Shown here: positions 53,180-61,007 of the stretch, piece after piece
How positions within the stretch are numbered: the stretch's first letter is position 1
How the letters are laid out: each line of letters opens with the position of its first letter
Origin: Actinomycetota bacterium
GTDB lineage: Bacteria; Actinomycetota; Acidimicrobiia; Acidimicrobiales; Acidimicrobilacustridaceae
Assembly: GCA_005787345.1 (NCBI GenBank)
Contig: SYBH01000008.1
Span: 1-64,000 of the forward strand
Direction of reading: 5' to 3'
DNA length: 64,000 nt
The notes under the pieces: model-generated
Told to the model about the DNA's origin: nothing
The model's database searches: none
Seen by the model: only the letters and a program-made list of their open reading frames with translations
Made by a program: the position numbers and the translations under genes

Positions 53180-53611
53180 TTAACCCTGCCCCGGGAGGCG
53201 GCCACCGGCGGCTATCCACTGACCAAAGACGCGTTCGCCTTCAGTGGGGTTATAGACGTCCTCTTGGTAAGAGAACTGGCCATCTCCTGCATATTCAAGG
53301 ATCGTGATGCAGCTGAAGCGGAATGGCTCGCCACCTGCCGGGTGGGGGAGGACCTGCCACGGGTAGTACACAACACGGTTGCCGTCGATAACGACCCACT
53401 CGATCGGGAATTCCATCGTTGATGGAGCCTGGGCCATCACATCGACGATTGCCTTTCGGATCTCTTCGCGGCCTCGGAAGGTTCCGAGGTGATGCTCAAC
53501 CCATAGTCCATCGACAGTGTGAAGATCTGCCCATGCATTCCAGTCGCCACTGTCGCCGACTGCAACAAAGTTGTCGTACGCGGCGCGTACTTCATCGGGA
53601 TGGAAACTCAT
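53180..53611 (-). CDS. NTF2-like protein, single-domain relative of the tandem fusion
   Basis: 143 residues. It aligns by eye with each half of the two-domain protein at 25896: GDWNAWADLHTVDGLWVEHH, PSTMEFPIEWVVIDGNRV, ITILEYAGDGQFSYQEDVYNP and WIAAGG. Shared residues cover most of the fold, so these belong to one local family. It lies 12 bases downstream of a P450 gene, in the same direction, and is probably co-transcribed with it. The His-His in VEHHLG may be catalytic, but this is a guess. Confidence 0.78.
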   Translation of the reverse strand: MSFHPDEVRAAYDNFVAVGDSGDWNAWADLHTVDGLWVEHHLGTFRGREEIRKAIVDVMAQAPSTMEFPIEWVVIDGNRVVYYPWQVLPHPAGGEPFRFSCITILEYAGDGQFSYQEDVYNPTEGERVFGQWIAAGGRLPGQG

Positions 53612-53623
53612 GTGATACGCCTC

Positions 53624-54817
53624 TCAGTTCGAGGAAGTGAATCGGACGGGCATTGATTCTGGTCCGCTGATGAAGTTCGATGCTCGGAACTCAAGCGGTT
53701 CTGATGATGCAAGTTGAATATCAGGGAGCCGACGCAGTAATTCTTCGAACATGACCTTCAACTCAAGTCGGGCAAGTGATGCGCCCAGGCAGAAGTGCGG
53801 CCCAAAGCCAAACGCAAGGTGAGGGTTGGGAGAGCGCCGCACATCGAGTTGGTCCGGGTTCTCGAAAACACGAGAATCACGGTTTGCTGATGGATAGAAC
53901 AGCATCACTTGGTCACCCTCTCGGAGGTGTTCCCCGTGGAGGTTGACCGGCGCTGTGACTGTTCGAGACATGTTCTTGATCGGTGAGACCCAACGTAAGA
54001 GTTCTTCGACGCCTGTCTCGATCAGGTCCGGCTGCTGAGAGAGCAGAGCTCGCTGGTCGGGGAACTCAAGCAGTGCGAGCATTCCACAGGTGATGACATG
54101 ACGACTGGTTTCGTCGCCGCCGATGAGGATGAGCAAGGTTTCGCTCACGATCGATTCATCATCAAGTTTGTGTCCATCGATCTCGGCGTTCACCAATGTG
54201 CTGATGAGATCATCCTGAGGGGGACGGGATCGACGGTCGGCAATGACTCGTAACTGATACTCGCGGAATTCAATGCCTGCGTTAAGAGCTGCGAGTTGCA
54301 CCTCGGGTGTTGGCGTGCCGGTTGTTCCGCGAATCATGTCGTCGGACCATCGCAAGAGGTCGTCGTAGGCGTCTGGCTCAAAGCCAAGCATGTCGGCTAT
54401 CAGAAGAAGGGGAAGTGGGGCGGCGATATCCCATACGAAATCGCATTCGCCCTTGGCCGAAACGTCGTCAATGAGTTTTGAGCAGATCTTTCGAATGGTT
54501 TTCTCGTGTGCTTGCACTCTCTTCGGCGTGAAGCCCCTGTTCACCAGCGAACGTCGACGTTGGTGCTCTGGGTTATCCATGGAGATCATCATTGGAAGAG
54601 CGTCGCCGTGGGGTCGCGGTGATCGCATCGACGAGAAGGTCTTCGCGTCTTTCTCAATTGCGAGCACGTCCTCGTACCGAGTGATGCCCCACACCTGATT
54701 CGGTTCGTCCCAGTACACCGGGGCGTTGTCGCGCATCCACGCCCATTGCTCGTAGGGCTGACGCGCGTACCACTCGCCATCAAGAAGGTCGATATCGCTT
54801 CGTGTCTCGTGTGCCAT
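53624..54817 (-). CDS. Cytochrome P450 (2 of 2)
   Basis: 397-residue class I P450. I-helix GGDETS (Ser in place of the second Thr), ExxR in VEELLRW, heme loop FGFGPHFCLG with Cys343, and PSANRD before the meander. The N-terminus (LLDGEWYARQPYEQWAWMRDNAPVYWD) is collinear with the P450 at 45379. A GGGGGATCA leader precedes the ATG. First gene of a probable operon with the NTF2-like gene. No redox partner nearby. Substrate unproven; similarity in layout to sterol-active actinobacterial P450s is an impression only. Confidence 0.92.
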   Translation of the reverse strand: MAHETRSDIDLLDGEWYARQPYEQWAWMRDNAPVYWDEPNQVWGITRYEDVLAIEKDAKTFSSMRSPRPHGDALPMMISMDNPEHQRRRSLVNRGFTPKRVQAHEKTIRKICSKLIDDVSAKGECDFVWDIAAPLPLLLIADMLGFEPDAYDDLLRWSDDMIRGTTGTPTPEVQLAALNAGIEFREYQLRVIADRRSRPPQDDLISTLVNAEIDGHKLDDESIVSETLLILIGGDETSRHVITCGMLALLEFPDQRALLSQQPDLIETGVEELLRWVSPIKNMSRTVTAPVNLHGEHLREGDQVMLFYPSANRDSRVFENPDQLDVRRSPNPHLAFGFGPHFCLGASLARLELKVMFEELLRRLPDIQLASSEPLEFRASNFISGPESMPVRFTSSN

Positions 54818-54868
54818 TGATCCCCCCGGAACAACTGCGATGGATTCTGCGTCGCTGACGCTATCGGG

Positions 54869-55909
54869 TCACGTAGGGGCGGTGTTGGCTTCGATCGGTT
54901 CTTCGACACGACCATCGGGATGCACCGCAAACCTCTTGCGGTCTGCGGCATGTACGGGGCCATCGACCGGCCATGGCCATCCGCCAAATCCTGTGCGTTG
55001 GTAATCGATGAACGTCTGGCGCAGGCCCGCTTCGTCATTCATCACGAATGGACCCTGCTGCACAACGGGCTCACCAATTGGGCGACCCTGAAGCACGAGG
55101 CAATCAGCACCGCCCGAGGAGTGAAGCGGTGTGGATTCGGTAGAGCGAAGCACCGAACCGGTGTCGCATCCCAAATGCGTATCGCCGATCTGCACGCCGT
55201 CGCCATCGAAAACATAGAGCGATCGAATGGTCTCTGCCGATCGTGTGGGAGGGAGCTCTAGTGACGTTCCTGGATCAAGATGGAGGTGCCAAACGGCGAC
55301 GTCGGCGGAATCCTTTGAGGCCCAGGAATCCGAGGGAGGAGTGAGAGGACCGGTTTCGCCGAAGGCGCCGGCGATGACAACAACTTCAACCAGGCGACCA
55401 TCGGTATCGATGCGACGAATTTTCGGAACGTGTTCGGTCCAGAGCATCGTGAACGAGGGATCGCACATTTTGTCGGCAGCGGGAAGGTTCAACCAGATCT
55501 GAAAAAGTTCAAGTGGATTTGGTTGCGATTGATTTCGCAGCGGCATCATCTCGGAGTGCACGATGCCTGAACCTGCGGTGAGCCACTGCACATCACCTTC
55601 ACCGAATCGGGCGATAGCTCCAAGGGAATCGGAGTGATCGCAGATTCCCACTCGGACATAGGTGATGGTCTCGAAACCACGGTGAGGGTGCTGCGGAAAC
55701 CCGGGGACGACCGACCCGTGGTACATGCGCCATCCGTCAATGCCCTCAAAGTCTGAACCGATGTTGCGGCCCTCTAGTGAAGCGTCCGGACCTAACTGCG
55801 CATTCCCGGCGGGGTAGTGGTCATCGTGATGGGCACAGAAGAGAAACGGATCGATCGTTGGCCAGTGCAGGCCAAGGGGAACGGTTTGGAGGATGACGTC
55901 GTCCGGCAT
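54869..55909 (-). CDS. Pirin-family bicupin protein
   Basis: 346 residues with two cupin domains. The N-terminal cupin metal site is seen in FPQHPHRGFETITYV (HPHRGFE) and in GSGIVHSEMMP, giving three His and one Glu. The C-terminal cupin (about 180-300) lacks obvious ligands, as usual. Some pirins have quercetin-dioxygenase activity; others are redox sensors. The start follows TACGCT at leaderless spacing. Length is above the usual 230-300 owing to a long N-terminal segment and C-terminal tail. Confidence 0.87.
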   Translation of the reverse strand: MPDDVILQTVPLGLHWPTIDPFLFCAHHDDHYPAGNAQLGPDASLEGRNIGSDFEGIDGWRMYHGSVVPGFPQHPHRGFETITYVRVGICDHSDSLGAIARFGEGDVQWLTAGSGIVHSEMMPLRNQSQPNPLELFQIWLNLPAADKMCDPSFTMLWTEHVPKIRRIDTDGRLVEVVVIAGAFGETGPLTPPSDSWASKDSADVAVWHLHLDPGTSLELPPTRSAETIRSLYVFDGDGVQIGDTHLGCDTGSVLRSTESTPLHSSGGADCLVLQGRPIGEPVVQQGPFVMNDEAGLRQTFIDYQRTGFGGWPWPVDGPVHAADRKRFAVHPDGRVEEPIEANTAPT

Positions 55910-55915
55910 GGTGCA

Positions 55916-55921
55916 AGCGTA
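55916..55921 (-). promoter_or_regulatory. Leaderless-type -10 (TACGCT)
   Basis: TACGCT, six bases, then the ATG of the pirin gene. Confidence 0.55.
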
Positions 55922-55942
55922 GAGGCCTGAGTTTTCAAATCA

Positions 55943-57646
55943 TCAGCGTTCGAAACGCTGAAAACGCTCTCGACGCGGGACAACCTTGCGACCCTTGATG
56001 GTCGTCTTCTTCATCGCCCGAATGATGTCATCTGCTGATTGCTCCGGAACCTCGACGAGCGAGAACTTGTCCGCGATTTCGATGGAGCCAATTTGTTTGC
56101 CGGCGAGGCCAGTTTCGCCGGTGATGGCACCGACGAGGTCTCCCGGACGCACCTGTGCTGAGCGTCCGATGGGGAAGTACAAGCGGGTTGAATCAACACC
56201 GATTGAGCGGTCTTTATTTTTCTTTCCCTTTTTGTCGCGGTCGCCCCGGTCACCACGGTCGCCCCGGTCGTTCTTGCGATCCTTGGCGCGGCGCACCTCA
56301 ACCTCTGGAATTTCAACCTCGTCTTCAGCCCCAGCTGTCGCTTCGTGGGTGAGTTTCACCGCAGCGAGTGCAACTTCGAACAAATCGAACTCATCAGTCA
56401 GCGATTCGACGATCGTCCGGTAACGATCGAGATCGTCGTCAAGCAGCGTTTCGCGAAGTGTTCCGAGTGTGAGTTCCATGCGTCGATTGCGAAGATCGGA
56501 AATCGTCGGAACCTTCTCGATCGCAATCTTGTCACCAGTCACGCGCTGAATATTTTCGAGTAGGCGATGCTCGCGTGGTTCAGCGAGTGTGATGGCAACC
56601 CCTTCACGTCCCGCTCGGCCAACGCGCCCAATACGGTGGACGTAGGACTCAGGCGCAGAAGGCACGTCGTAGTTCACGACATGTGTCAGTAGGTCGATAT
56701 CGAGGCCGCGAGCCGCAACGTCGGTTGCTATAAGGAGATCCGCGTTGCCGCTGCGGACGCGAGCCATGACTCGATCACGTCCCTCTTGATTCATTCCGCC
56801 ATGAAGCGCCTCGGCGCGATAGCCGCGTCCATTCAGAGTCTCTGTGAGTTGGTCAACCTCAACGCGAGTGCGGCAAAAGACGATTGCTGCCGCAGGGGCT
56901 TCGACATCAAGAATGCGACCAAGTGCAGCGGGCTTATGCGACCGTGGCACCATGAACGCGAGTTGACGAACTTTCGGTACATCACCCTTCGCAACAACTG
57001 GTGCCTCAATGCGAATAGTCGTGGGGTTGGAGAGGTGTCGTCGTGCCAGTGATTCGATTCGTTTGGGCATGGTTGCGGAGAACAGAATGGTCTGACGCTC
57101 AGTGGGCAGCGCGCCAAGGATGGCATCGAGATCTTCAGCGAATCCCATGTCGAGCATTTCGTCGGCCTCGTCGAGCACAACCATTGCGATGTTCTTGAGT
57201 GGAATGGTTCCCCGCTTGATGTGGTCGACAGCGCGCCCAGGAGTCGCGACAACGACATCGACGCCCCGGCTTAGTGCTTGGAGTTGCCGACCGATCGGTT
57301 GTCCGCCGTAGATAGGTAGAACTCGAGCGCCCAAGGCACGCCCGTATTTGTGAACAGCTTCAGAAACCTGCATCGCGAGTTCGCGGGTGGGGACGAGGAT
57401 TAAACCGGTTGGGTTCTTTGATCGATTGTCGATTTCGAGATGCTGGAGCATCGGCAATGCGAACGCTGCGGTCTTGCCCGTTCCTGTTGCTGCCTGACCT
57501 AGGAGATCTTGGCCGGCGATCAACGGCGGAATGGATTCACGCTGAATTGGGGTCGGTTCTTCGTAGCCAAGGCTGGACAATGCCTCGACCAATTCAGGTC
57601 GAAGTGCCAGATCGGCGAAGGTGGTGTTCTCGGTCGAATCGTCCAT
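55943..57646 (-). CDS. DEAD-box RNA helicase (DeaD/CsdA type)
   Basis: ATP-dependent RNA helicase acting in ribosome assembly or RNA decay. 567 residues: Q motif (TPIQRESIP), AATGTGKT, PTRELA, DEAD in VLDEADEM, SAT, then HRIGRVGRAGREG in domain two. The C-terminus has a basic linker with a GDRGDRGDRD repeat and Lys run (about 465-490) and a DbpA-type RNA-binding domain (LYFPIGRSAQVRPGDLVGAI and on). ATG 57646 follows AGGAGAG; the longer frame upstream is not supported. Cold or stress role is family knowledge only. Confidence 0.95.
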   Translation of the reverse strand: MDDSTENTTFADLALRPELVEALSSLGYEEPTPIQRESIPPLIAGQDLLGQAATGTGKTAAFALPMLQHLEIDNRSKNPTGLILVPTRELAMQVSEAVHKYGRALGARVLPIYGGQPIGRQLQALSRGVDVVVATPGRAVDHIKRGTIPLKNIAMVVLDEADEMLDMGFAEDLDAILGALPTERQTILFSATMPKRIESLARRHLSNPTTIRIEAPVVAKGDVPKVRQLAFMVPRSHKPAALGRILDVEAPAAAIVFCRTRVEVDQLTETLNGRGYRAEALHGGMNQEGRDRVMARVRSGNADLLIATDVAARGLDIDLLTHVVNYDVPSAPESYVHRIGRVGRAGREGVAITLAEPREHRLLENIQRVTGDKIAIEKVPTISDLRNRRMELTLGTLRETLLDDDLDRYRTIVESLTDEFDLFEVALAAVKLTHEATAGAEDEVEIPEVEVRRAKDRKNDRGDRGDRGDRDKKGKKNKDRSIGVDSTRLYFPIGRSAQVRPGDLVGAITGETGLAGKQIGSIEIADKFSLVEVPEQSADDIIRAMKKTTIKGRKVVPRRERFQRFER

Positions 57647-57782
57647 CAGTTGCTCTCCTCGACCGCTCCGGTCGGCCTCCACGCTCCCACGCCGTGGGCG
57701 CAAGAACGAATCGACGCTTGTCGCCTCTGGCCTAGGTCAGAGAAACCGCTCCTTCCGGGCAGCCACATGGAATGATCACAGG

Positions 57783-58208
57783 ATGGAACTGAAACCCTTT
57801 GCCACCTTGACCCTTACCGTCGCCTCTGACGGCCTCTACATGCTCGGAGCCACCCCAGCGGGCACCCGCATTGTTCAAGAGATCAATGAGGCCCGTATCG
57901 AGGGTCCTCGGCTCAGCGCCAGCCTTGTAGGTCATGCCGCAGCCGATTGGCTGGCGATCGATGCGCAGGGTGTGGGCACGTTCGATATCCGGATGACGCT
58001 CATGACCGACGATGGCGCACCGATCTACCTTGCCTATAAAGGGCGGGCGGATTGGTCATCAGGTATGGGGAAGGCCCCGGTCTATGTGGGTATGGAGTTT
58101 GAAGCAGGCGACGAGCGCTACCGCTGGCTCAATGCGCTCCACCTCTTCGGGCGCGGTCAGGTTGGCGACGGCGGCAGACTCATCTACGAGATCTACGAGC
58201 CGGTTTGA
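57783..58208 (+). CDS. DUF3237-family protein
   Basis: 141 residues of mostly beta structure. Typical DUF3237 pieces: ELKPFATLTLTV start, GTRIVQEINEARIEGPRLSASL, ADWLAIDAQGVGTFDIRMTLMTDDGAPIYLAYKGR and an LNALHLFGRGQ ending. Function of the family is unknown; it is frequent in Acidimicrobiia and mycobacterial catabolic regions (general impression). The ATG at 57783 is the only start that leaves out the non-homologous stretch. Divergent from the helicase. Confidence 0.82.
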   Translation: MELKPFATLTLTVASDGLYMLGATPAGTRIVQEINEARIEGPRLSASLVGHAAADWLAIDAQGVGTFDIRMTLMTDDGAPIYLAYKGRADWSSGMGKAPVYVGMEFEAGDERYRWLNALHLFGRGQVGDGGRLIYEIYEPV

Positions 58209-58300
58209 CGCTTCGGCTGGCGCTAGGGCAACTGTTCGCTGCGACACGCGGCGGGTTTGCAGGTTCGCTCGGCTTTTCCAAGTCTGATGGAAGATGAAAC

Positions 58301-59236
58301 ATGTTTGACAACCGCATTACCCGGATGCTCGGGATCGAAATTCCGATAGTGCAGGCGCCGATGGGCTTCATCGCCCGAGCACAACTGGCATCAGCGGTCT
58401 CCAACGCCGGTGCGATGGGAATCATCGAAACATCGTCGGGGGACCTCGCAGCGATCCGAGGTGAGATCGTGAAGATGGCCGATCTGACCGACCGACCATT
58501 TGGCGTCAACATTGCTCAGGCGTTTGTCCGTGATCCTTCGATCGTTGAGTTCGTTGTCGACCAAGGCGTGCGGTTTGTGATCACCTCCGCAGGTGATCCC
58601 CGCACCTACACATCTCAATTGAAAGATGCTGGTCTCACCGTCTTCCACGTTGTTCCTACACTTCGGGCAGCGCTCAAGGCTGTTGATGCTGGCGTCGATG
58701 GCCTCGTCGTCGAGGGTTCAGAGGGTGGGGGATTCAAAAATCCCAGTGACGTCTCAACCATGGTGCTGTTGCCGTTGGTTGCTTCCAAAGTGAATGTTCC
58801 GGTGATCGCAGCAGGGGGATTCGTCGATGGCCGAACGATGGCTGCTGCGCTCGCTTTGGGCGCTGAGGCGATTCAAATGGGTACCCGCATGGTGGCGACT
58901 TTGGAATCCCCAATCCACGACAACTGGAAACAGGCGATTGTTGATGCGGCGGAAACTGACACGGTGCTGCTGAACCGGCATGCGGCTCCATCACTTCGCG
59001 TGCTTCGCACTGACCGAAGTAACGCGCTTGAATTTGATACAAGTACAAACGCGATGGAGCACATGGCACGCCACAGCGAGCTTTACTTCGGGGGCGATAT
59101 GGATGCGGCACTCGCTTTGGGCGGCGCTGTTGCTGGCCGTATCGAATCTATTGAGCCGGTGGCTGATGTCATCAAGAACTGCTCAAGCGAATGTCTTGCA
59201 GTTTTGAGCGACCTGGCCTCGACGTACGTGAAGTGA
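58301..59236 (+). CDS. Nitronate monooxygenase-family FMN protein
   Basis: 311-residue TIM-barrel flavoprotein (2-nitropropane dioxygenase-like). IPIVQAPMGF at the start, VVEGSEGGGFKNP, PVIAAGGFVDGRTMAAALALGAEAIQMGTRM near the FMN phosphate site. The catalytic His of classical nitronate monooxygenases (in EGxExGGH) is replaced: the text reads EGSEGGGF. It may therefore catalyse a different reaction, such as enoyl reduction. GGAAGATGAA precedes the ATG. It converges on a small SHOCT-like gene by two bases. Confidence 0.85.
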   Translation: MFDNRITRMLGIEIPIVQAPMGFIARAQLASAVSNAGAMGIIETSSGDLAAIRGEIVKMADLTDRPFGVNIAQAFVRDPSIVEFVVDQGVRFVITSAGDPRTYTSQLKDAGLTVFHVVPTLRAALKAVDAGVDGLVVEGSEGGGFKNPSDVSTMVLLPLVASKVNVPVIAAGGFVDGRTMAAALALGAEAIQMGTRMVATLESPIHDNWKQAIVDAAETDTVLLNRHAAPSLRVLRTDRSNALEFDTSTNAMEHMARHSELYFGGDMDAALALGGAVAGRIESIEPVADVIKNCSSECLAVLSDLASTYVK

Positions 59237-59237
59237 A

Positions 59238-59516
59238 TTAGTCGATCGGTAAGCGGGCCATGAGGTCGGCCTTGCGCTCTTCGAACTCATCGAAGTCGAT
59301 GACTTTGTCGTCGAGCTGCTTGTGGATCAACTCAATCTGCGCAAGTAATTCTGCTGCAGAAAGGTCGCCTTCAGTTGAGAGTTCTACGAGTTCTTCTTCG
59401 CCGTCGGCACCGATGCGGGGCTCGCCGGTCTGGCGGCGTTCACGCTTCAGGGCTTGTTTGGCCTTTTTGTCGCGATCTCGTTGGAGTTTTTCGAAACTTG
59501 TTCTTTGGGCACCCAT
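59238..59516 (-). CDS. Small soluble protein with SHOCT-like C-terminus
   Basis: 92 residues. N-terminus basic and helical (SFEKLQRDRDKKAKQALKRERR), a short acidic middle (GADGEEELVELSTE), and a C-terminal SHOCT-like helix pair (LLAQIELIHKQLDDKVIDFDEFEERKADLMARL). ATG 59516 follows GAAGGAGG; the upstream frame is Arg/Cys rich and unsupported. It has no signal or membrane segment. Role unknown; SHOCT motifs often mediate oligomerisation. Confidence 0.75.
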   Translation of the reverse strand: MGAQRTSFEKLQRDRDKKAKQALKRERRQTGEPRIGADGEEELVELSTEGDLSAAELLAQIELIHKQLDDKVIDFDEFEERKADLMARLPID

Positions 59517-59760
59517 TGGGGGCCTCCTTCGCCGGCAAAAGAACGCCGATCTGGTGTTGTCGATCGTTGTAGTCACGCTGTGACGGTGATGCAGGCAGCG
59601 ACTCATTGGGGAGTACAGACACGCCTGAAACCGCAATTGACGCTACCGGTTGGCGGGCTCTGCGCTGTGCACCCTTGACGGGTCATAGGCCACATTGATC
59701 GAAATCTATTGAAAAGTGGTGGCTAAGGTGCCTTCATCGCTGTGCTCTAGAGGGGGAATG

Positions 59761-60564
59761 ATGTCGTTCGTACTGGTAAACAAGCCCATTCCATCGGTCA
59801 CCGTCATCACGTTGAATCGGCCTGAGCGTATGAACGCCATGGCATTCGACGTGATGTTGCCGTTACGTGAGCAGCTGGAACAGGTTGCCCATGACAACGA
59901 CACTCGAGCAGTCATCATCACTGGTGCTGGTGAGGGTTTTTGCTCGGGAGCTGACCAGAAGGTTTCTGGAACGATTCCGCATATTGAAGGATTGACTCCC
60001 ACTGTGATTGCTCAACGAGCGGGAAAGTTGCTCGACGACATCATTCTGGGGATCCAAGACATGCCTCAACCCGTGATCGCCGCGATCAATGGGGCGGCAA
60101 TCGGAGGCGGTCTCTGTCTCGCCGCAGCCTGTGATATTCGTGTCGCGTCGCCCGAAGCGTATTTCCGGGCTGCTGGTATTAACAACGGTCTCACTGCAAC
60201 CGAACTTGGTTTGAGTTTCATCCTCCCGCGGATCATTGGAGCCGGACGGTCAAGCGAACTGATGCTTACAGGACGAGACATGAGAGTCGACGAAGCAGAG
60301 CGCGCTGGGCTTGTCTCCAGAGTTGTTCCTCGCTCGGAACTTCTCACCACCGCAATCGAGATTGCGGAGCAAATCGCTGGTTTGAGTCGGATTGGAATAG
60401 AGCTCACAAAGAAGATGATTCTTGGTGGACTTGAGTCAACGAGTTTTCGATCGCATATGCGCAATGAGATGACGGCACAGTTATACGTACGTCTGACGAC
60501 AAAGAACTGGGATGAATCAGTCGCTGCCCGGGCCGAAGGTCGAAAACCAGTCTTTCGCGATTGA
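59761..60564 (+). CDS. Enoyl-CoA hydratase/isomerase family protein
   Basis: 267-residue crotonase. Oxyanion loops are seen in GFCSGADQ and NGAAIGGGLCLAAACDI, and active-site Glu candidates in LTATELGLSF and SSELMLTG. Start ATG 59761 is five bases after AGGGGGA; ATG 59758, directly before it, and an upstream frame from 59716 are less likely. Length is normal. It faces the thioesterase gene (two bases apart). It probably hydrates or isomerises an enoyl-CoA produced by the nearby acyl-CoA dehydrogenase. Confidence 0.9.
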   Translation: MSFVLVNKPIPSVTVITLNRPERMNAMAFDVMLPLREQLEQVAHDNDTRAVIITGAGEGFCSGADQKVSGTIPHIEGLTPTVIAQRAGKLLDDIILGIQDMPQPVIAAINGAAIGGGLCLAAACDIRVASPEAYFRAAGINNGLTATELGLSFILPRIIGAGRSSELMLTGRDMRVDEAERAGLVSRVVPRSELLTTAIEIAEQIAGLSRIGIELTKKMILGGLESTSFRSHMRNEMTAQLYVRLTTKNWDESVAARAEGRKPVFRD

Positions 60565-60566
60565 GA

Positions 60567-60998
60567 TTAGGCACCTGCGAGCAGTTCTCGCATCCACGAT
60601 GGAGCCCTAGTTGCGCGACCTGTGGCGTCAACAACGCCGTGCACAGTAGCGGCAAGCGCGCAGACTTCGCCTTCGACGACGAGGAGATAGTTCATCTGGA
60701 ATGTTGCGGCCTTAAACGAAGAAATGCCCGTATGAACTCGCACAACATCGTCGAATTGAGCTGAACGGCGATAGTTTGCAAATAATTCGAGTACTGCGAG
60801 ATCGAAGCCTTGCGCCCGAATCTCGGGGTAGGGGGTTCCGAGTTCACGTAGGAACTCGACTCGGGATGCTTCGAGCCACGCGACGTACGAGGAATGATGA
60901 GCGACGCCCATGGCGTCGGTTTCGGCGAAACGGACGCGGATGTCGAAGAAAAACGCATAGTCGCTTGGGTTCGTCGAAATATCGAGTGAGATCCGCAT
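60567..60998 (-). CDS. Hot-dog acyl-CoA thioesterase (YbgC/4HBT type)
   Basis: 143 residues. The active-site segment RFAETDAMGVAHHSSYVAWLEASRVEFL (Asp and His of 4-hydroxybenzoyl-CoA thioesterases) lies near residues 25-50, followed by the five-strand sheet with FANYRRSAQFDDVVRVHT. It lies nine bases after the acyl-CoA dehydrogenase stop, same strand: a two-gene operon. Acyl specificity unknown. Confidence 0.9.
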   Translation of the reverse strand: MRISLDISTNPSDYAFFFDIRVRFAETDAMGVAHHSSYVAWLEASRVEFLRELGTPYPEIRAQGFDLAVLELFANYRRSAQFDDVVRVHTGISSFKAATFQMNYLLVVEGEVCALAATVHGVVDATGRATRAPSWMRELLAGA

Positions 60999-61007
60999 TG
61001 TCTGTGA

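Noticed and set aside
56222..56280. Short tandem GGTCGCCCC-like repeat
   Set aside because: It is the codon-level trace of the GDRGDRGDR linker in the DEAD-box helicase, not an independent repeat or CRISPR.
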